Made by a program: the position numbers and the translations under genes | Notes under the pieces: generated by a model | Databases searched by the model: none | What the model was told of the DNA's origin: nothing | The model's input: the letters and a program-made list of their open reading frames with translations, nothing else | Assembly (NCBI GenBank): GCA_913062865.1 | Contig: CAJXWO010000007.1 | Location: 1 to 64,000, forward strand | DNA length: 64,000 bases | Source: an uncultured Paracoccaceae bacterium | GTDB lineage: Bacteria > Pseudomonadota > Alphaproteobacteria > Rhodobacterales > Rhodobacteraceae | Direction of reading: 5' to 3' | Shown here: positions 50,091-59,518 of the stretch, piece after piece | How positions within the stretch are numbered: position 1 is the stretch's first letter | How the letters are laid out: the number at the start of each line of letters is the position of its first letter

Positions 50091-50641
50091 ACCACGGTCA
50101 CGACGGTGCCCAGGGGCACACGTTCGTACAGATCCCTTACATGGTCGTTCAGCATCCGGATACAGCCGTTCGACACGGACCGCCCGATGGAGTTGGGCGC
50201 ATTGGTGCCATGGATGCGGAAATAGGTGTCGCGCCCGTTCTGGAAAAGGTAAAGCGCCCGCGCGCCCAGCGGGTTGCCGGGGCCGCCCGGCTGGACATAG
50301 TCGTTGTCCACGAACTTGGCATAGGTCTGCGGCTCGCGCTCGATCATCTCGTTGGTCGGGCGCCAGGTGGGCCATTTCTTTTTCACGTCAATCGTCGCGG
50401 TGCCGGTGAATTCGAGGCCCGCGCGGCCCACACCCACGCCATAGCGCAGCGCCTGGCCGGGTTTGGTGACGTAGTAGAGAAAATGCGCCTTGGGCAGGAT
50501 CAGGATCTGGCCCGGCGCGATATCGGCGGTCAGGCGGACCGATTGCGGCCGGTAGCGCGGCTCGAGCGCGTAGGCTGCGCCCGCGGGCAGCAGCGTGGCG
50601 GCGGCCAGCGCCTGGGTCAGGAATTGGCGGCGGGAGGTCAT
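50087..50641 (-). CDS. L,D-transpeptidase (YkuD domain)
   Basis: YFRIHGTNAPNSIGRSVSNGCIRMLNDHVRDLYERVPLGT. Confidence 0.94.
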   Translation of the reverse strand: MTSRRQFLTQALAAATLLPAGAAYALEPRYRPQSVRLTADIAPGQILILPKAHFLYYVTKPGQALRYGVGVGRAGLEFTGTATIDVKKKWPTWRPTNEMIEREPQTYAKFVDNDYVQPGGPGNPLGARALYLFQNGRDTYFRIHGTNAPNSIGRSVSNGCIRMLNDHVRDLYERVPLGTVVTVV

Positions 50642-50847
50642 GGCAGTGCTCTCCGATAAACTGAACAGACCGGCGCAATTCTGCGCAGGCCGCTGGGGAA
50701 ATCAAGTCACAGGGTCGTGGAAGCTTTTGCAGCGTGGCACAGAAACCAAAGCGGCGCGCCCTCGGGGACGCGCCGCATGTGATGTCGGGATCCTCCGGCC
50801 CTTGGGCCGTTGCGGATCAGCAGAGCCCGAAGGCTCAGGCCGGTAGA

Positions 50848-51054
50848 TTAGGCCAGCGCGATGTTGGTGGCGCTTTCGCGGCCGTCACGGCCGGCTTCGA
50901 GGTCAAAGGTGACCTTCTGGTCGTCCCGCAGGCCGGTCAGACCGGCGCGTTCCACGGCCGAAATGTGGACGAAAACGTCCTTGCCGCCGCCCTCGGGCGC
51001 GATGAAGCCGTAGCCTTTGGTGGTGTTGAACCATTTCACGGTGCCGTTGGCCAT
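50848..51054 (-). CDS. cspA: Cold-shock protein, CspA family
   Basis: MANGTVKWFNTTKGYGFIAPEGGGKDVFVHISAVERAG. Confidence 0.96.
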   Translation of the reverse strand: MANGTVKWFNTTKGYGFIAPEGGGKDVFVHISAVERAGLTGLRDDQKVTFDLEAGRDGRESATNIALA

Positions 51055-51373
51055 ATCCGTGTCTCCTGTTTTGGTCTGCTGCCCGCGACATGCGGCAGCC
51101 CGGCTGTAGTCAGAGCAAGATCGAGAGCACTGCAGCCGTATAGGAAGACAGGGGATCGATAGTGGTAACGGTAGCCGTGCCTATATGGTGGAGCAGGTGA
51201 GTCGGTGCAAGGGGTTTCGCACGCGCAACGCGGCAGGGACAGGGATGAACGAGCGGGACGGGCGTATCGGCGTGTACCTTAAAAAGGCCAGCCGATGGCG
51301 GACCGGGATAGCCGCGCGGGCGGACCTAGCAAGGGAAAGGGTGCTGGCCGGGAAGGGCTGGAACGAGCGGTAG

Positions 51374-51392
51374 GGTGGGTTTCCAACCCACC
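51374..51392. repeat. REP-like palindrome upstream of the RAYT gene
   Basis: GGTGGGTT-TCC-AACCCACC. Confidence 0.8.
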
Positions 51393-51434
51393 ACCGCTTA
51401 CCCAGGGTTAACCTCGGTGCACTTATCTGGTCGC

Positions 51435-52049
51435 ATGTCGTGCTACCTCCGCCCGAAATGTTCCGGTGCCACCGTCTTCTTCACCGTGTGTCTCGCGCAA
51501 CGGGGCGGGACGCTCTTGCTCGATGAAATCGACATCCTGCGCGAGGCGGTCCGACTCACCCGCGCCCGCCGTCCCTTTGCCATCGACGCCTGGGTGGTGC
51601 TGCCCGACCACATGCACGCGGTCTGGACGCTGCCAAGGAACGACGCGAATTTCTCCGACCGCTGGGGGGCCATCAAGGCGCGGTTTTCAAAGATGGTGCG
51701 TCTGAAAGCGACCGGGGGCCTGGACGGCGACGGGCGGTCGGTGGGTTACAAACCAACCCTACGCGGTGCTTCGGGCGTTGAAAGGCTCCGTGCGCGCCGC
51801 AGCCCCAGCAAGGTCGTGAAACAGGATGCGGGCATTTGGCAGCGCCGGTTCTGGGAGCATCACATCCGCAGCGACGCGGACTACGCCACCCATGTCCGCT
51901 ATTGCTGCACCAACCCTGTCAAGCATGGGTTCGTCGCGCGGGCTGCGGATTGGCCGTTCTCGTCGATCCACCGCGATATCCGTCTCGGGCGTGTCGATGC
52001 AGAGATCACGGACGGCGCGATCGAAGGGGCGTTCGGCGAAATTGCGTAG
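51435..52049 (+). mobile_element. REP-associated tyrosine transposase (RAYT, Y1_Tnp/IS200-like)
   Basis: VVLPDHMHAVWTLP (HUH-type HMH), FWEHHIRSDADYATHVRYCCTNPVKHGFV; flanked by REP palindromes. Confidence 0.9.
51739..51763 (-). repeat. Degenerate inverted REP inside the RAYT CDS
   Basis: Reverse complement CGTAGGGTTGGTTTGTAACCCACCG resembles GTAGGGTGGGTTTCCAACCCACC. Confidence 0.65.
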
Positions 52050-52115
52050 GGTGGGTTTCTAACCCACCACTACTTAGGGCTTTTTGGATGTAGGTGGGTT
52101 GGAAACCCACCCTAC
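52046..52115. repeat. REPIN: two REP palindromes in inverted orientation
   Basis: GTAGGGTGGGTTTCTAACCCACC (52046-52068) and GTAGGTGGGTTGGAAACCCACCCTAC (52090-52115, inverted). Confidence 0.85.
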
Positions 52116-52137
52116 GGATGAGGGCACGCGTGGACCC

Positions 52138-53793
52138 TTACCGCACGAACTTCTTGAACTTCACCCGCTTGGGCTCGAGCGCATCGGCGCCCAGCCGCCG
52201 CTTCTTGTCTTCCTCGTAATCCTCGAAATTGCCTTCGAACCACTCCACATGGGCCTCGCCCTCGAAGGCGAGCATGTGGGTGCAGATCCGGTCGAGGAAA
52301 AAGCGGTCGTGGCTGATCACCACCGCGCAGCCCGCGAAATCGACGAGCGCGTCTTCGAGCGCGCGCAGCGTCTCCACGTCCAGGTCGTTGGTCGGTTCGT
52401 CAAGGAGCAGCACATTGCCGCCCTCTTTCAGAAGCCGGGCCATGTGGACGCGGTTGCGCTCGCCGCCCGACAGAAGGCCCACCTTCTTCTGCTGGTCGCC
52501 GCCCTTGAAGTTGAAGGCCCCGCAATAGGCGCGGCTGTTGATCTGTGCGTCGCCCAGCTCGATCACTTCGGCGCCGCCCGAGATGGCCTCCCAAACGGTG
52601 TCATCGGCGTTCAGGTCGTCGCGGGACTGGTCCACATAGGCCAGCTTGACCGTGTCGCCATATTCTACCGTGCCCGCATCGGGCGTCTCCTGCCCGGTCA
52701 GCATCTTGAAGAGCGTCGATTTGCCCGCGCCGTTGGGCCCGATCACGCCGACGATGCCGCCCGGCGGCAGGGAAAAGCTGAGGTCTTCGATCAACAGCTT
52801 GTCGCCCATGGCCTTTTTCAGATGCTCGACCTCGATCACCTTGCCGCCCAGACGGGGGCCGTTGGGAATGACGATCTGTGCGCGGCCGACCTTCTCGCGC
52901 TCGGACTGGCCCGCCAGTTCCTCATAGGCCTGGATCCGCGCCTTGGACTTGGCCTGCCGCGCCTTGGCGCCCTGGCGCATCCATTCCAGTTCGCGTTCCA
53001 GCGTCTTCTGCTTGGCCTTGTCCTCGCGCGCTTCCTGCTCCAGGCGCTTGGCCTTCTGCTCGAGCCAGCTGGAATAGTTGCCCTCGTAGGGGATGCCGCG
53101 ACCGCGGTCGAGCTCGAGGATCCAGCCGGTGATGTCGTCGAGGAAATAGCGGTCGTGGGTGACGATCAGGATCGTGCCCTTGTAGTCGATCAGGTGGTTC
53201 TGCAGCCAGGCGATGGTTTCCGCGTCCAGGTGGTTGGTCGGTTCGTCCAACAGCAGCATGTCGGGCGCTTCCAGAAGCAGCTTGCACAGCGCCACGCGGC
53301 GCTTTTCCCCGCCCGAGAGCGTGGTCACATCCGCCTCGTCCGGCGGGCAGCGCAGGGCCTCCATCGCCACGTCAATCTGGCTGTCGAGGTCCCACAGATT
53401 GTTGCTGTCGATCTCGTCCTGCAGCTGCGCCATCTCGTCGGCGGTCTCGTCGCTGTAGTTCATCGCCAGCTCGTTGAAGCGGTCGAGCTTGGCCTTTTTC
53501 TCGGCCACGCCCAGCATCACGTTGCCGCGCACATCGAGGTTCGGGTCCAGTTCCGGCTCCTGCGGCAGGTAGCCCACCTTGGCGCCTTCGGCCGTCCAGG
53601 CCTCGCCGGTGAAATCGGTGTCGATCCCGGCCATGATCCGCAAGAGCGTGGATTTACCCGCGCCGTTGACGCCGACCACACCGATCTTGACCCCGGGCAG
53701 AAAGCTCAGGCGGATGTTCTCGAACGTCTTCTTGCCGCCCGGATAGGTCTTGGAGACGCCATCCATGTGGTAGACATACTGGTAGCTGGCCAT
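52138..53793 (-). CDS. ettA: Energy-dependent translational throttle protein EttA (ABC-F ATPase)
   Basis: MASYQYVYHMDGVSKTYPGGKKTFENIRLSFLPGVKIGVVGVNGAGKSTLLRIMAG; two ABC domains. Confidence 0.95.
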   Translation of the reverse strand: MASYQYVYHMDGVSKTYPGGKKTFENIRLSFLPGVKIGVVGVNGAGKSTLLRIMAGIDTDFTGEAWTAEGAKVGYLPQEPELDPNLDVRGNVMLGVAEKKAKLDRFNELAMNYSDETADEMAQLQDEIDSNNLWDLDSQIDVAMEALRCPPDEADVTTLSGGEKRRVALCKLLLEAPDMLLLDEPTNHLDAETIAWLQNHLIDYKGTILIVTHDRYFLDDITGWILELDRGRGIPYEGNYSSWLEQKAKRLEQEAREDKAKQKTLERELEWMRQGAKARQAKSKARIQAYEELAGQSEREKVGRAQIVIPNGPRLGGKVIEVEHLKKAMGDKLLIEDLSFSLPPGGIVGVIGPNGAGKSTLFKMLTGQETPDAGTVEYGDTVKLAYVDQSRDDLNADDTVWEAISGGAEVIELGDAQINSRAYCGAFNFKGGDQQKKVGLLSGGERNRVHMARLLKEGGNVLLLDEPTNDLDVETLRALEDALVDFAGCAVVISHDRFFLDRICTHMLAFEGEAHVEWFEGNFEDYEEDKKRRLGADALEPKRVKFKKFVR

Positions 53794-53971
53794 CGGGCAC
53801 CTCTTGGGGTCAGGTCGTTTGTCTTTGAAACCAGACCGGGATGTAGCCGCTTCATGCGGGCGCTGCAACGCGGGCGCGACGGGCTGGGCCGGATTTTCGG
53901 CGAAAAGACGGCTTAAGGCCGTGTCGCGGAACGGTCTTGCTGCCTGCCGTGCGCCCGGGCACAAGCGTGGC

Positions 53972-54463
53972 ATGGTATCGGTCCTCAAACGCATGCAGGC
54001 GCGCTGGGCGCAGCCGGGGCGGGTCGATTGGATCGGGCTCCGGCCCGAACGGCTGGCGGCGGTCGTGCCCGTGGACCGGGCCGAAATCGGTACAAATGGC
54101 CTTTCGGGCGACCATGGCCGGCCCGGCAAGCGGGCGGTGACGCTGTTGCAGGCCGAGCATCTGGCGGCGATCGGGGCCTATTTGGGCCAAGGGCCCGTGG
54201 CCCCCGAAACCCTGCGCCGAAACATCGTTGTCGCGGGGCTGAACCTGTCGGCGCTCAGGGGCCGGCGGGTGCAGATCGGCGCTGCGGTGGTCGAGATCAC
54301 GGGGCCTTGCGCGCCCTGCAGCCGGATGGAGACGGCGCTGGGCCATGGCGGCTACAGCGCGCTGCGGGGCCATGGCGGATGGTGCGCGGCGGTGATCGAC
54401 CCGGGGCCTGTTGCGCTGAACGACCCGGTGACCCCGACAGAGCCCTTAGGGCAGGACGATTGA
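53972..54463 (+). CDS. MOSC domain-containing protein
   Basis: [54 protein letters not shown]. Confidence 0.88.
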   Translation: MVSVLKRMQARWAQPGRVDWIGLRPERLAAVVPVDRAEIGTNGLSGDHGRPGKRAVTLLQAEHLAAIGAYLGQGPVAPETLRRNIVVAGLNLSALRGRRVQIGAAVVEITGPCAPCSRMETALGHGGYSALRGHGGWCAAVIDPGPVALNDPVTPTEPLGQDD

Positions 54464-54515
54464 CAACACCCCGGCCCGCACCGGAAATGGCGCGGCAGAA
54501 CGAAAGGGAGGCCAC

Positions 54516-55124
54516 ATGCCGCAGGGGTTGCCCATGGCGCGCGCCGGTCAAAGCGTGGGATTGCTGGGCGGGTCTTTCGATCCGCCCCATGCGGGCCATG
54601 CCCATATCACCCGCGAGGCGCTGCGCCGGTTCGCGCTGGACCGCGTTTGGTGGCTGGTGAGCCCCGGCAACCCGCTGAAGGCCCGCGGGCCCGCGCCTTT
54701 GGCCGAACGAATGGCGGCCTGCCGACGGATGATCCGGCACCCACAGGTCGAGATCAGCGATTTCGAGGCCCGCATCGGCACGCGCTACACGGCCGAGACC
54801 CTGATCGAGCTGCATCTGACCTATCCCGGCGTGCGCTTTGTCTGGCTCATGGGGGCTGACAACCTGGTGCAATTTCACCGCTGGGAGAAATGGCGCTGGA
54901 TCATGGACACGGTGCCCGTAGGTGTCCTGGCGCGACCGGGCGACCGCATCTCGGCCCGCAATTCGGTGGCGGCACGGGTCTACCGGCATGCGCGCATCCC
55001 GGCGCGGCAAAGCCGCAGCCTGGCCCGGGCCGAGGCACCGGCGTGGTGCTTCCTGAACGTGCCTATGGTCGATCTGAGTTCCACGGCGATCCGCGCCAGC
55101 GGCGGCTGGCAGGGTGGCGCATAA
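54516..55124 (+). CDS. nadD: Nicotinate-nucleotide adenylyltransferase
   Basis: [47 protein letters not shown]. Confidence 0.95.
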   Translation: MPQGLPMARAGQSVGLLGGSFDPPHAGHAHITREALRRFALDRVWWLVSPGNPLKARGPAPLAERMAACRRMIRHPQVEISDFEARIGTRYTAETLIELHLTYPGVRFVWLMGADNLVQFHRWEKWRWIMDTVPVGVLARPGDRISARNSVAARVYRHARIPARQSRSLARAEAPAWCFLNVPMVDLSSTAIRASGGWQGGA

Positions 55125-55228
55125 GGCGGACAGGGCCGAGCGGGCAGGGCAGGGTCCTGCGGCAACACGCCCCAAAAAGTGATGAACGCACGCTTGTTCC
55201 CGGCGCGGCTCTTTCGTTTACTTCGCCC

Positions 55229-56710
55229 ATGAGCGGAGACTGGACACGGCGCGCAGCCCTTGCGGGGCTTCTGAGCGGGGCGGCAAGCACCGCCCTTGGA
55301 TTTGCCCCCGACACGTCCCTGCGGCCCGTGCCGCGACCCGGTGGCCTGTACCGGCGCGCGGTGCCCGACGCCGACACGCTGATCGCGCGGGCGCAGCTGG
55401 GTGGCAAGGTGGGCTTTGCCGTGGCCGATAGCGCGACAGGCCAAATGCTCGAGACGCGCCAACCGCTGGTCGGATTGCCGCCCGCCTCGGTCGCCAAGGC
55501 GATCACCGCGCTTTATGCATTGGACGCGTTGGGCGGGGACTACCGGTTCGGCACCCAGCTGGTGGCCCATGGCCCCGTGCAGAATGGCGTTCTGGCCGGT
55601 GATCTGACGCTGGTAGGCGGGGGCGACCCAACGCTCGACACCGATGCGCTCGCGGCCATGGCGCAGTCGCTCAAGTCCGCCGGCGTGCGCGAGGTGCGCG
55701 GGGCGTTTCACGTCTTTGGCGGTGCCTTGCCCTTCGAAGCCGGGATCGACGACAGCCAGCCCGCCTACGTGGGCTACAACCCCGCGATTTCGGGGCTGAA
55801 CCTGAACTACAACCGGGTGCATTTCGAGTGGCGCCGCGCGGGTGGCGACTACACTGTGAGCATGGACGCGCGCTCGGAACGGTATCGCCCCGATGTGCAA
55901 TTTGCGCGCATGCGGATCGTGCCGCGCGATGTGCCGCTTTTTACCTACGAGGATCAGGGTGGGCGTGACAGCTGGACCGTGGCGCGCGGCGCGCTGGGCA
56001 ATGGCGGGGCACGGTGGATGCCCGTGCGCAAGCCTGAGCTTTACGCGGGCGAGGTGTTCCAGACCTTCGCCCGCGCGCAGGGCATCGTTTTGACCGCGCC
56101 CAAGGTGGCCCGGCGGTTGGCCCGCGGCACCGCGCTTGTCACCCACCGTTCGGAGCCCCTGACGGACATTCTGCGGGGCATGCTGCGCTATTCCACCAAT
56201 ATCACCGCCGAGGCGGTGGGCATGACCGCCACCGCCGCACGAATCGGCCGCGCGGCGCCGCTGCGTGCCTCGGCGCGCGAGATGTCGTCCTGGGCAGAGC
56301 GGGGGCTGGGCATGTCACAGGTTCGTTTCGTCGATCATTCGGGGCTGGGCGATGCGTCGCGCGTGCGGGCTGCGGACATGGTCAAGGCGCTGGTCGCCGC
56401 GCGGGGTGTACGTGGGCTGCTGAAAGAGCACCCGATCCGCGACGCGGACCGCAAGGTCATCGCGGATCACCCGCTTGACGTGCGGGCCAAGACCGGAACG
56501 CTGAATTTCGTGAGCGGCCTGGCCGGGTTCCTGCAGGCCCCCGACGGCAGCGACCTGGCCTTTGCCATTTTCGCCGCCGATATGGATCGCCGCGGGCAGC
56601 TCTCACGGGCTGAGCGCGCCAATCCGCCGGGCGGACGCGACTGGGCACGTCGCGCGCGGAACCTGCAGCAAGATCTGTTGAAACGCTGGGGCACGGTCTA
56701 CGGCGCGTGA
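55229..56710 (+). CDS. dacB: D-alanyl-D-alanine carboxypeptidase/endopeptidase (PBP4)
   Basis: PPASVAKAITALYALDALG (SxxK); YSTNITAEAV (SxN); VRAKTGTLNFVSGL (KTG). Confidence 0.93.
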   Translation: MSGDWTRRAALAGLLSGAASTALGFAPDTSLRPVPRPGGLYRRAVPDADTLIARAQLGGKVGFAVADSATGQMLETRQPLVGLPPASVAKAITALYALDALGGDYRFGTQLVAHGPVQNGVLAGDLTLVGGGDPTLDTDALAAMAQSLKSAGVREVRGAFHVFGGALPFEAGIDDSQPAYVGYNPAISGLNLNYNRVHFEWRRAGGDYTVSMDARSERYRPDVQFARMRIVPRDVPLFTYEDQGGRDSWTVARGALGNGGARWMPVRKPELYAGEVFQTFARAQGIVLTAPKVARRLARGTALVTHRSEPLTDILRGMLRYSTNITAEAVGMTATAARIGRAAPLRASAREMSSWAERGLGMSQVRFVDHSGLGDASRVRAADMVKALVAARGVRGLLKEHPIRDADRKVIADHPLDVRAKTGTLNFVSGLAGFLQAPDGSDLAFAIFAADMDRRGQLSRAERANPPGGRDWARRARNLQQDLLKRWGTVYGA

Positions 56711-56730
56711 TCGCTGGAGGCCGCCGCCCC

Positions 56731-57156
56731 TCAGAGCGTCATGTGTCGCGCGCGCGCGCCCCGTTCGATGGCCGCGGCGTGCAGCCGGTCGAGCGCGAGT
56801 TCGTAGCGGAGTTCTTCCAGAAGCCGCAACTCGGACTCGGTCAGCGTGCCATCCGCCGCCGCCACGTCGCAGGACAGCGCATAGGCGGTCTCGAATAGCC
56901 GCTCGGGCAGGCTTTCGCGCATCAGACCGAACAGCGCGTCAAGCCCGTCTTCCTGTTCGAACAGGTCGAAGACGAGTTGCGCCATGAGCTTGAGCCGGTC
57001 GGGATCGTAATCGGCAAAGATGGGGAGGTTGTTCACGGCCGACTGGATCTTGACCAGTTCGGCGGTGCGCATGTCCATGTCCGAGGCCGACATGGCAATC
57101 ATCAGGGCAACGAGCGCGTCCTGCGGGGACAACGGATGCAGCACGTTTTGCGACAT
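56731..57156 (-). CDS. TerB-family (tellurite resistance B-like) protein
   Basis: LVALMIAMSASDMDMRTAELVKIQSAV; CDVAAADGTLTESELRLLEELRYEL. Confidence 0.8.
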   Translation of the reverse strand: MSQNVLHPLSPQDALVALMIAMSASDMDMRTAELVKIQSAVNNLPIFADYDPDRLKLMAQLVFDLFEQEDGLDALFGLMRESLPERLFETAYALSCDVAAADGTLTESELRLLEELRYELALDRLHAAAIERGARARHMTL

Positions 57157-57282
57157 TTGGGAAATACCTTCACAAGGAGTGTTGCAGTGCAGAATATTGA
57201 CCCGGCACCGCGACGGCAATAGAGAGCGGCGGTGTACCGCGCGTCAGCCGCGCCACCGACCCCACGATTCCCAAGGAAACCG

Positions 57283-58935
57283 ATGATGACCACCCTGCGC
57301 GATGCTGCATTCGCCTCGAAAGCCTGGCCTTTTGAAGAAGCGCGCCGGGTGCTCAAACGCTACGAAAAGCAGCCCCCCGAAAAGGGATATGTGCTGTTCG
57401 AGACGGGCTATGGCCCCAGCGGGCTGCCCCATATCGGCACCTTCGGCGAAGTTCTGCGCACGACGATGATCCGCCGCGCGTTCGAGGTGATTTCGGACAT
57501 TCCCACGCGGCTCATCTGTTTTTCCGACGATCTGGACGGCATGCGCAAGGTGCCGACCAACGTGCCGAATTTCGAGATGCTGAAAGAGCATGAGCAGAAG
57601 CCGCTGACCAGCGTGCCCGATCCGTTCGGCGAATACGAAAGCTTTGGCCACCACAACAACGCCATGCTGCGGCGGTTCCTGGATACGTTCGGGTTCGAGT
57701 ACGAGTTCTACTCGGCCACCGAGTTCTACCAGACCGGCCAGTTCGACGCGGTGCTGCTGCGCGCGGCCGAACGCTATGACGACATCATGAAGGTCATGCT
57801 GAAATCGCTGCGCGAAGAGCGCCAGCAGACCTATTCGATCTTCCTGCCCATCCACCCGGAAACCGGCCGTGTGATGTATGTGCCGATGAAGCATGTGGAC
57901 GCGAAAGAGGGCACCGTCACCTTCGACGACGAGGATGGCCGCGAATGGACCTTGCCGGTCACCGGCGGCAACGTGAAGCTGCAGTGGAAGCCCGATTTCG
58001 GCGCGCGCTGGGCCGCGCTGGGTGTCGATTTCGAGATGTACGGCAAGGATCATTCCACCAACACGCCGATCTATGACCGCATCTGCGAGATCCTGGGCCA
58101 GAAGGCGCCCGAGCATTTCACCTATGAACTGTTCCTCGACGAGAACGGCGAGAAGATCTCGAAATCCAAGGGCAATGGCCTGTCGATCGACGAATGGCTG
58201 ACCTATGCCGCGACCGAGTCGCTGTCGTATTTCATGTATCTCAAGCCCAAGACCGCGAAGCGGCTGCATTTCGACGTGATCCCGAAGATGGTGGACGAGT
58301 ATCACCAGCAGCTGCGCGCCTTTGCGGGCCAGGACGCGGCGCAGCGCCTGGCGAACCCGGTCTACCATATCCACGGGGCGGATGTGCCCGCGTCGGACAT
58401 GGTGGTGCCGTTCTCGATGCTTCTGAACCTCGCGTCGGTGTCCTCGGCCCATGACAAGGAAACGCTCTGGGGCTTTATCCGCCGCTACGCGCCCGAGGCG
58501 AGCCCCGAGGCCAATCCGCAGATGGACCAGGCCGCGGGCTTTGCGGTGAAGTATTACGAGGATTTCGTCGCGCCCGAGAAATCCTTCCGCCTTCCCACCG
58601 AGGCCGAACGCGCGGCGATGGAGGAGCTGAAGCTGTGTTTGCAGGATGCCGACAAGGCGCTGGACGTGATCGCGCGCAAGAACGCCCAGGCAGGGCGGGA
58701 CGATCCGTTGCCGCAGGTCGACTGGCACGATGACGAGTTCCTGCAATCCATCGTCTTTGCCATCGGCAAGACCCACGGGTTCGAGCCGCTGCGCGACTGG
58801 TTCTCGGCGCTATACGAGGTGCTGCTCGGCGCGAGCCAGGGCCCGCGTTTCGGCGGCTTCATCGCGCTTTACGGCATCGAGGAAACCGTGGCGCTGATCG
58901 ACCGCGCGCTGGCGGGCGAGTTGGCCGCTGGCTAA
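57283..58935 (+). CDS. lysS: Class I lysyl-tRNA synthetase
   Basis: [46 protein letters not shown]. Confidence 0.94.
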   Translation: MMTTLRDAAFASKAWPFEEARRVLKRYEKQPPEKGYVLFETGYGPSGLPHIGTFGEVLRTTMIRRAFEVISDIPTRLICFSDDLDGMRKVPTNVPNFEMLKEHEQKPLTSVPDPFGEYESFGHHNNAMLRRFLDTFGFEYEFYSATEFYQTGQFDAVLLRAAERYDDIMKVMLKSLREERQQTYSIFLPIHPETGRVMYVPMKHVDAKEGTVTFDDEDGREWTLPVTGGNVKLQWKPDFGARWAALGVDFEMYGKDHSTNTPIYDRICEILGQKAPEHFTYELFLDENGEKISKSKGNGLSIDEWLTYAATESLSYFMYLKPKTAKRLHFDVIPKMVDEYHQQLRAFAGQDAAQRLANPVYHIHGADVPASDMVVPFSMLLNLASVSSAHDKETLWGFIRRYAPEASPEANPQMDQAAGFAVKYYEDFVAPEKSFRLPTEAERAAMEELKLCLQDADKALDVIARKNAQAGRDDPLPQVDWHDDEFLQSIVFAIGKTHGFEPLRDWFSALYEVLLGASQGPRFGGFIALYGIEETVALIDRALAGELAAG

Positions 58936-58997
58936 GCCGTGATTTGACCGGGCCGGGCAGGCCGCTACCGTGTGCTATATACGCTGGAGGTCTGCCC

Positions 58998-59408
58998 ATG
59001 CGCACCCTTATCCTTTCGGCCTGCGCCGCCCTTGCCCTGACCGGGGCGGTCTGGGCGCAGGACATGAAGAACCCGGCCATCGAGAACACGATCCAACGCC
59101 AGATCGACGCCTTTCTGGCCGACGATTTCGTGACCGCGTTCGATTTTGCAAGCCCCGGAATCCAAAGCTATTTTCGCAACCCTGACAATTTCGGCATGAT
59201 GGTGCGGCAGGGCTACCCCATGGTCTGGCGCCCCGACGACGTTCAGTTTCTCGAACTGCGCGACGTGGATGGCCGGCTTTGGCAAAAGGTGCTGGTGCGC
59301 GATCAGTCGGGCAAATTTCACGTACTCGATTATCGCATGATCGAGCTGGACGGCCAGTGGCGCATCGACGGCGTGCAGGTGCTGCCCGCGCCCAATGTTG
59401 CGGCCTGA
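58998..59408 (+). CDS. Exported DUF4864-like protein
   Basis: Signal peptide MRTLILSACAALALTGAVWAQ; IQRQIDAFLADDFVTAFDFASPGIQSYFRNPDNFGMMVRQGYPMVWRP. Confidence 0.8.
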   Translation: MRTLILSACAALALTGAVWAQDMKNPAIENTIQRQIDAFLADDFVTAFDFASPGIQSYFRNPDNFGMMVRQGYPMVWRPDDVQFLELRDVDGRLWQKVLVRDQSGKFHVLDYRMIELDGQWRIDGVQVLPAPNVAA

Positions 59409-59518
59409 GCCAACCCTGCGCGCGGTGCCCTGAGGCCCGGTTAACACCGCGACGCTAGACCTTTCCCCCGATCGGGCATGCCCCCGCGCATGCCAGAGCT
59501 TGGCGGAAAGGGATCTGG

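Noticed and set aside
51185-51373. 62-aa ORF between cspA and the RAYT gene
   Set aside because: No recognisable domain, poor start context and overlaps a REP; likely spurious.
52084-53916. 610-aa plus-strand ORF over ettA
   Set aside because: Antisense artefact; the minus strand is unambiguous ABC-F EttA.
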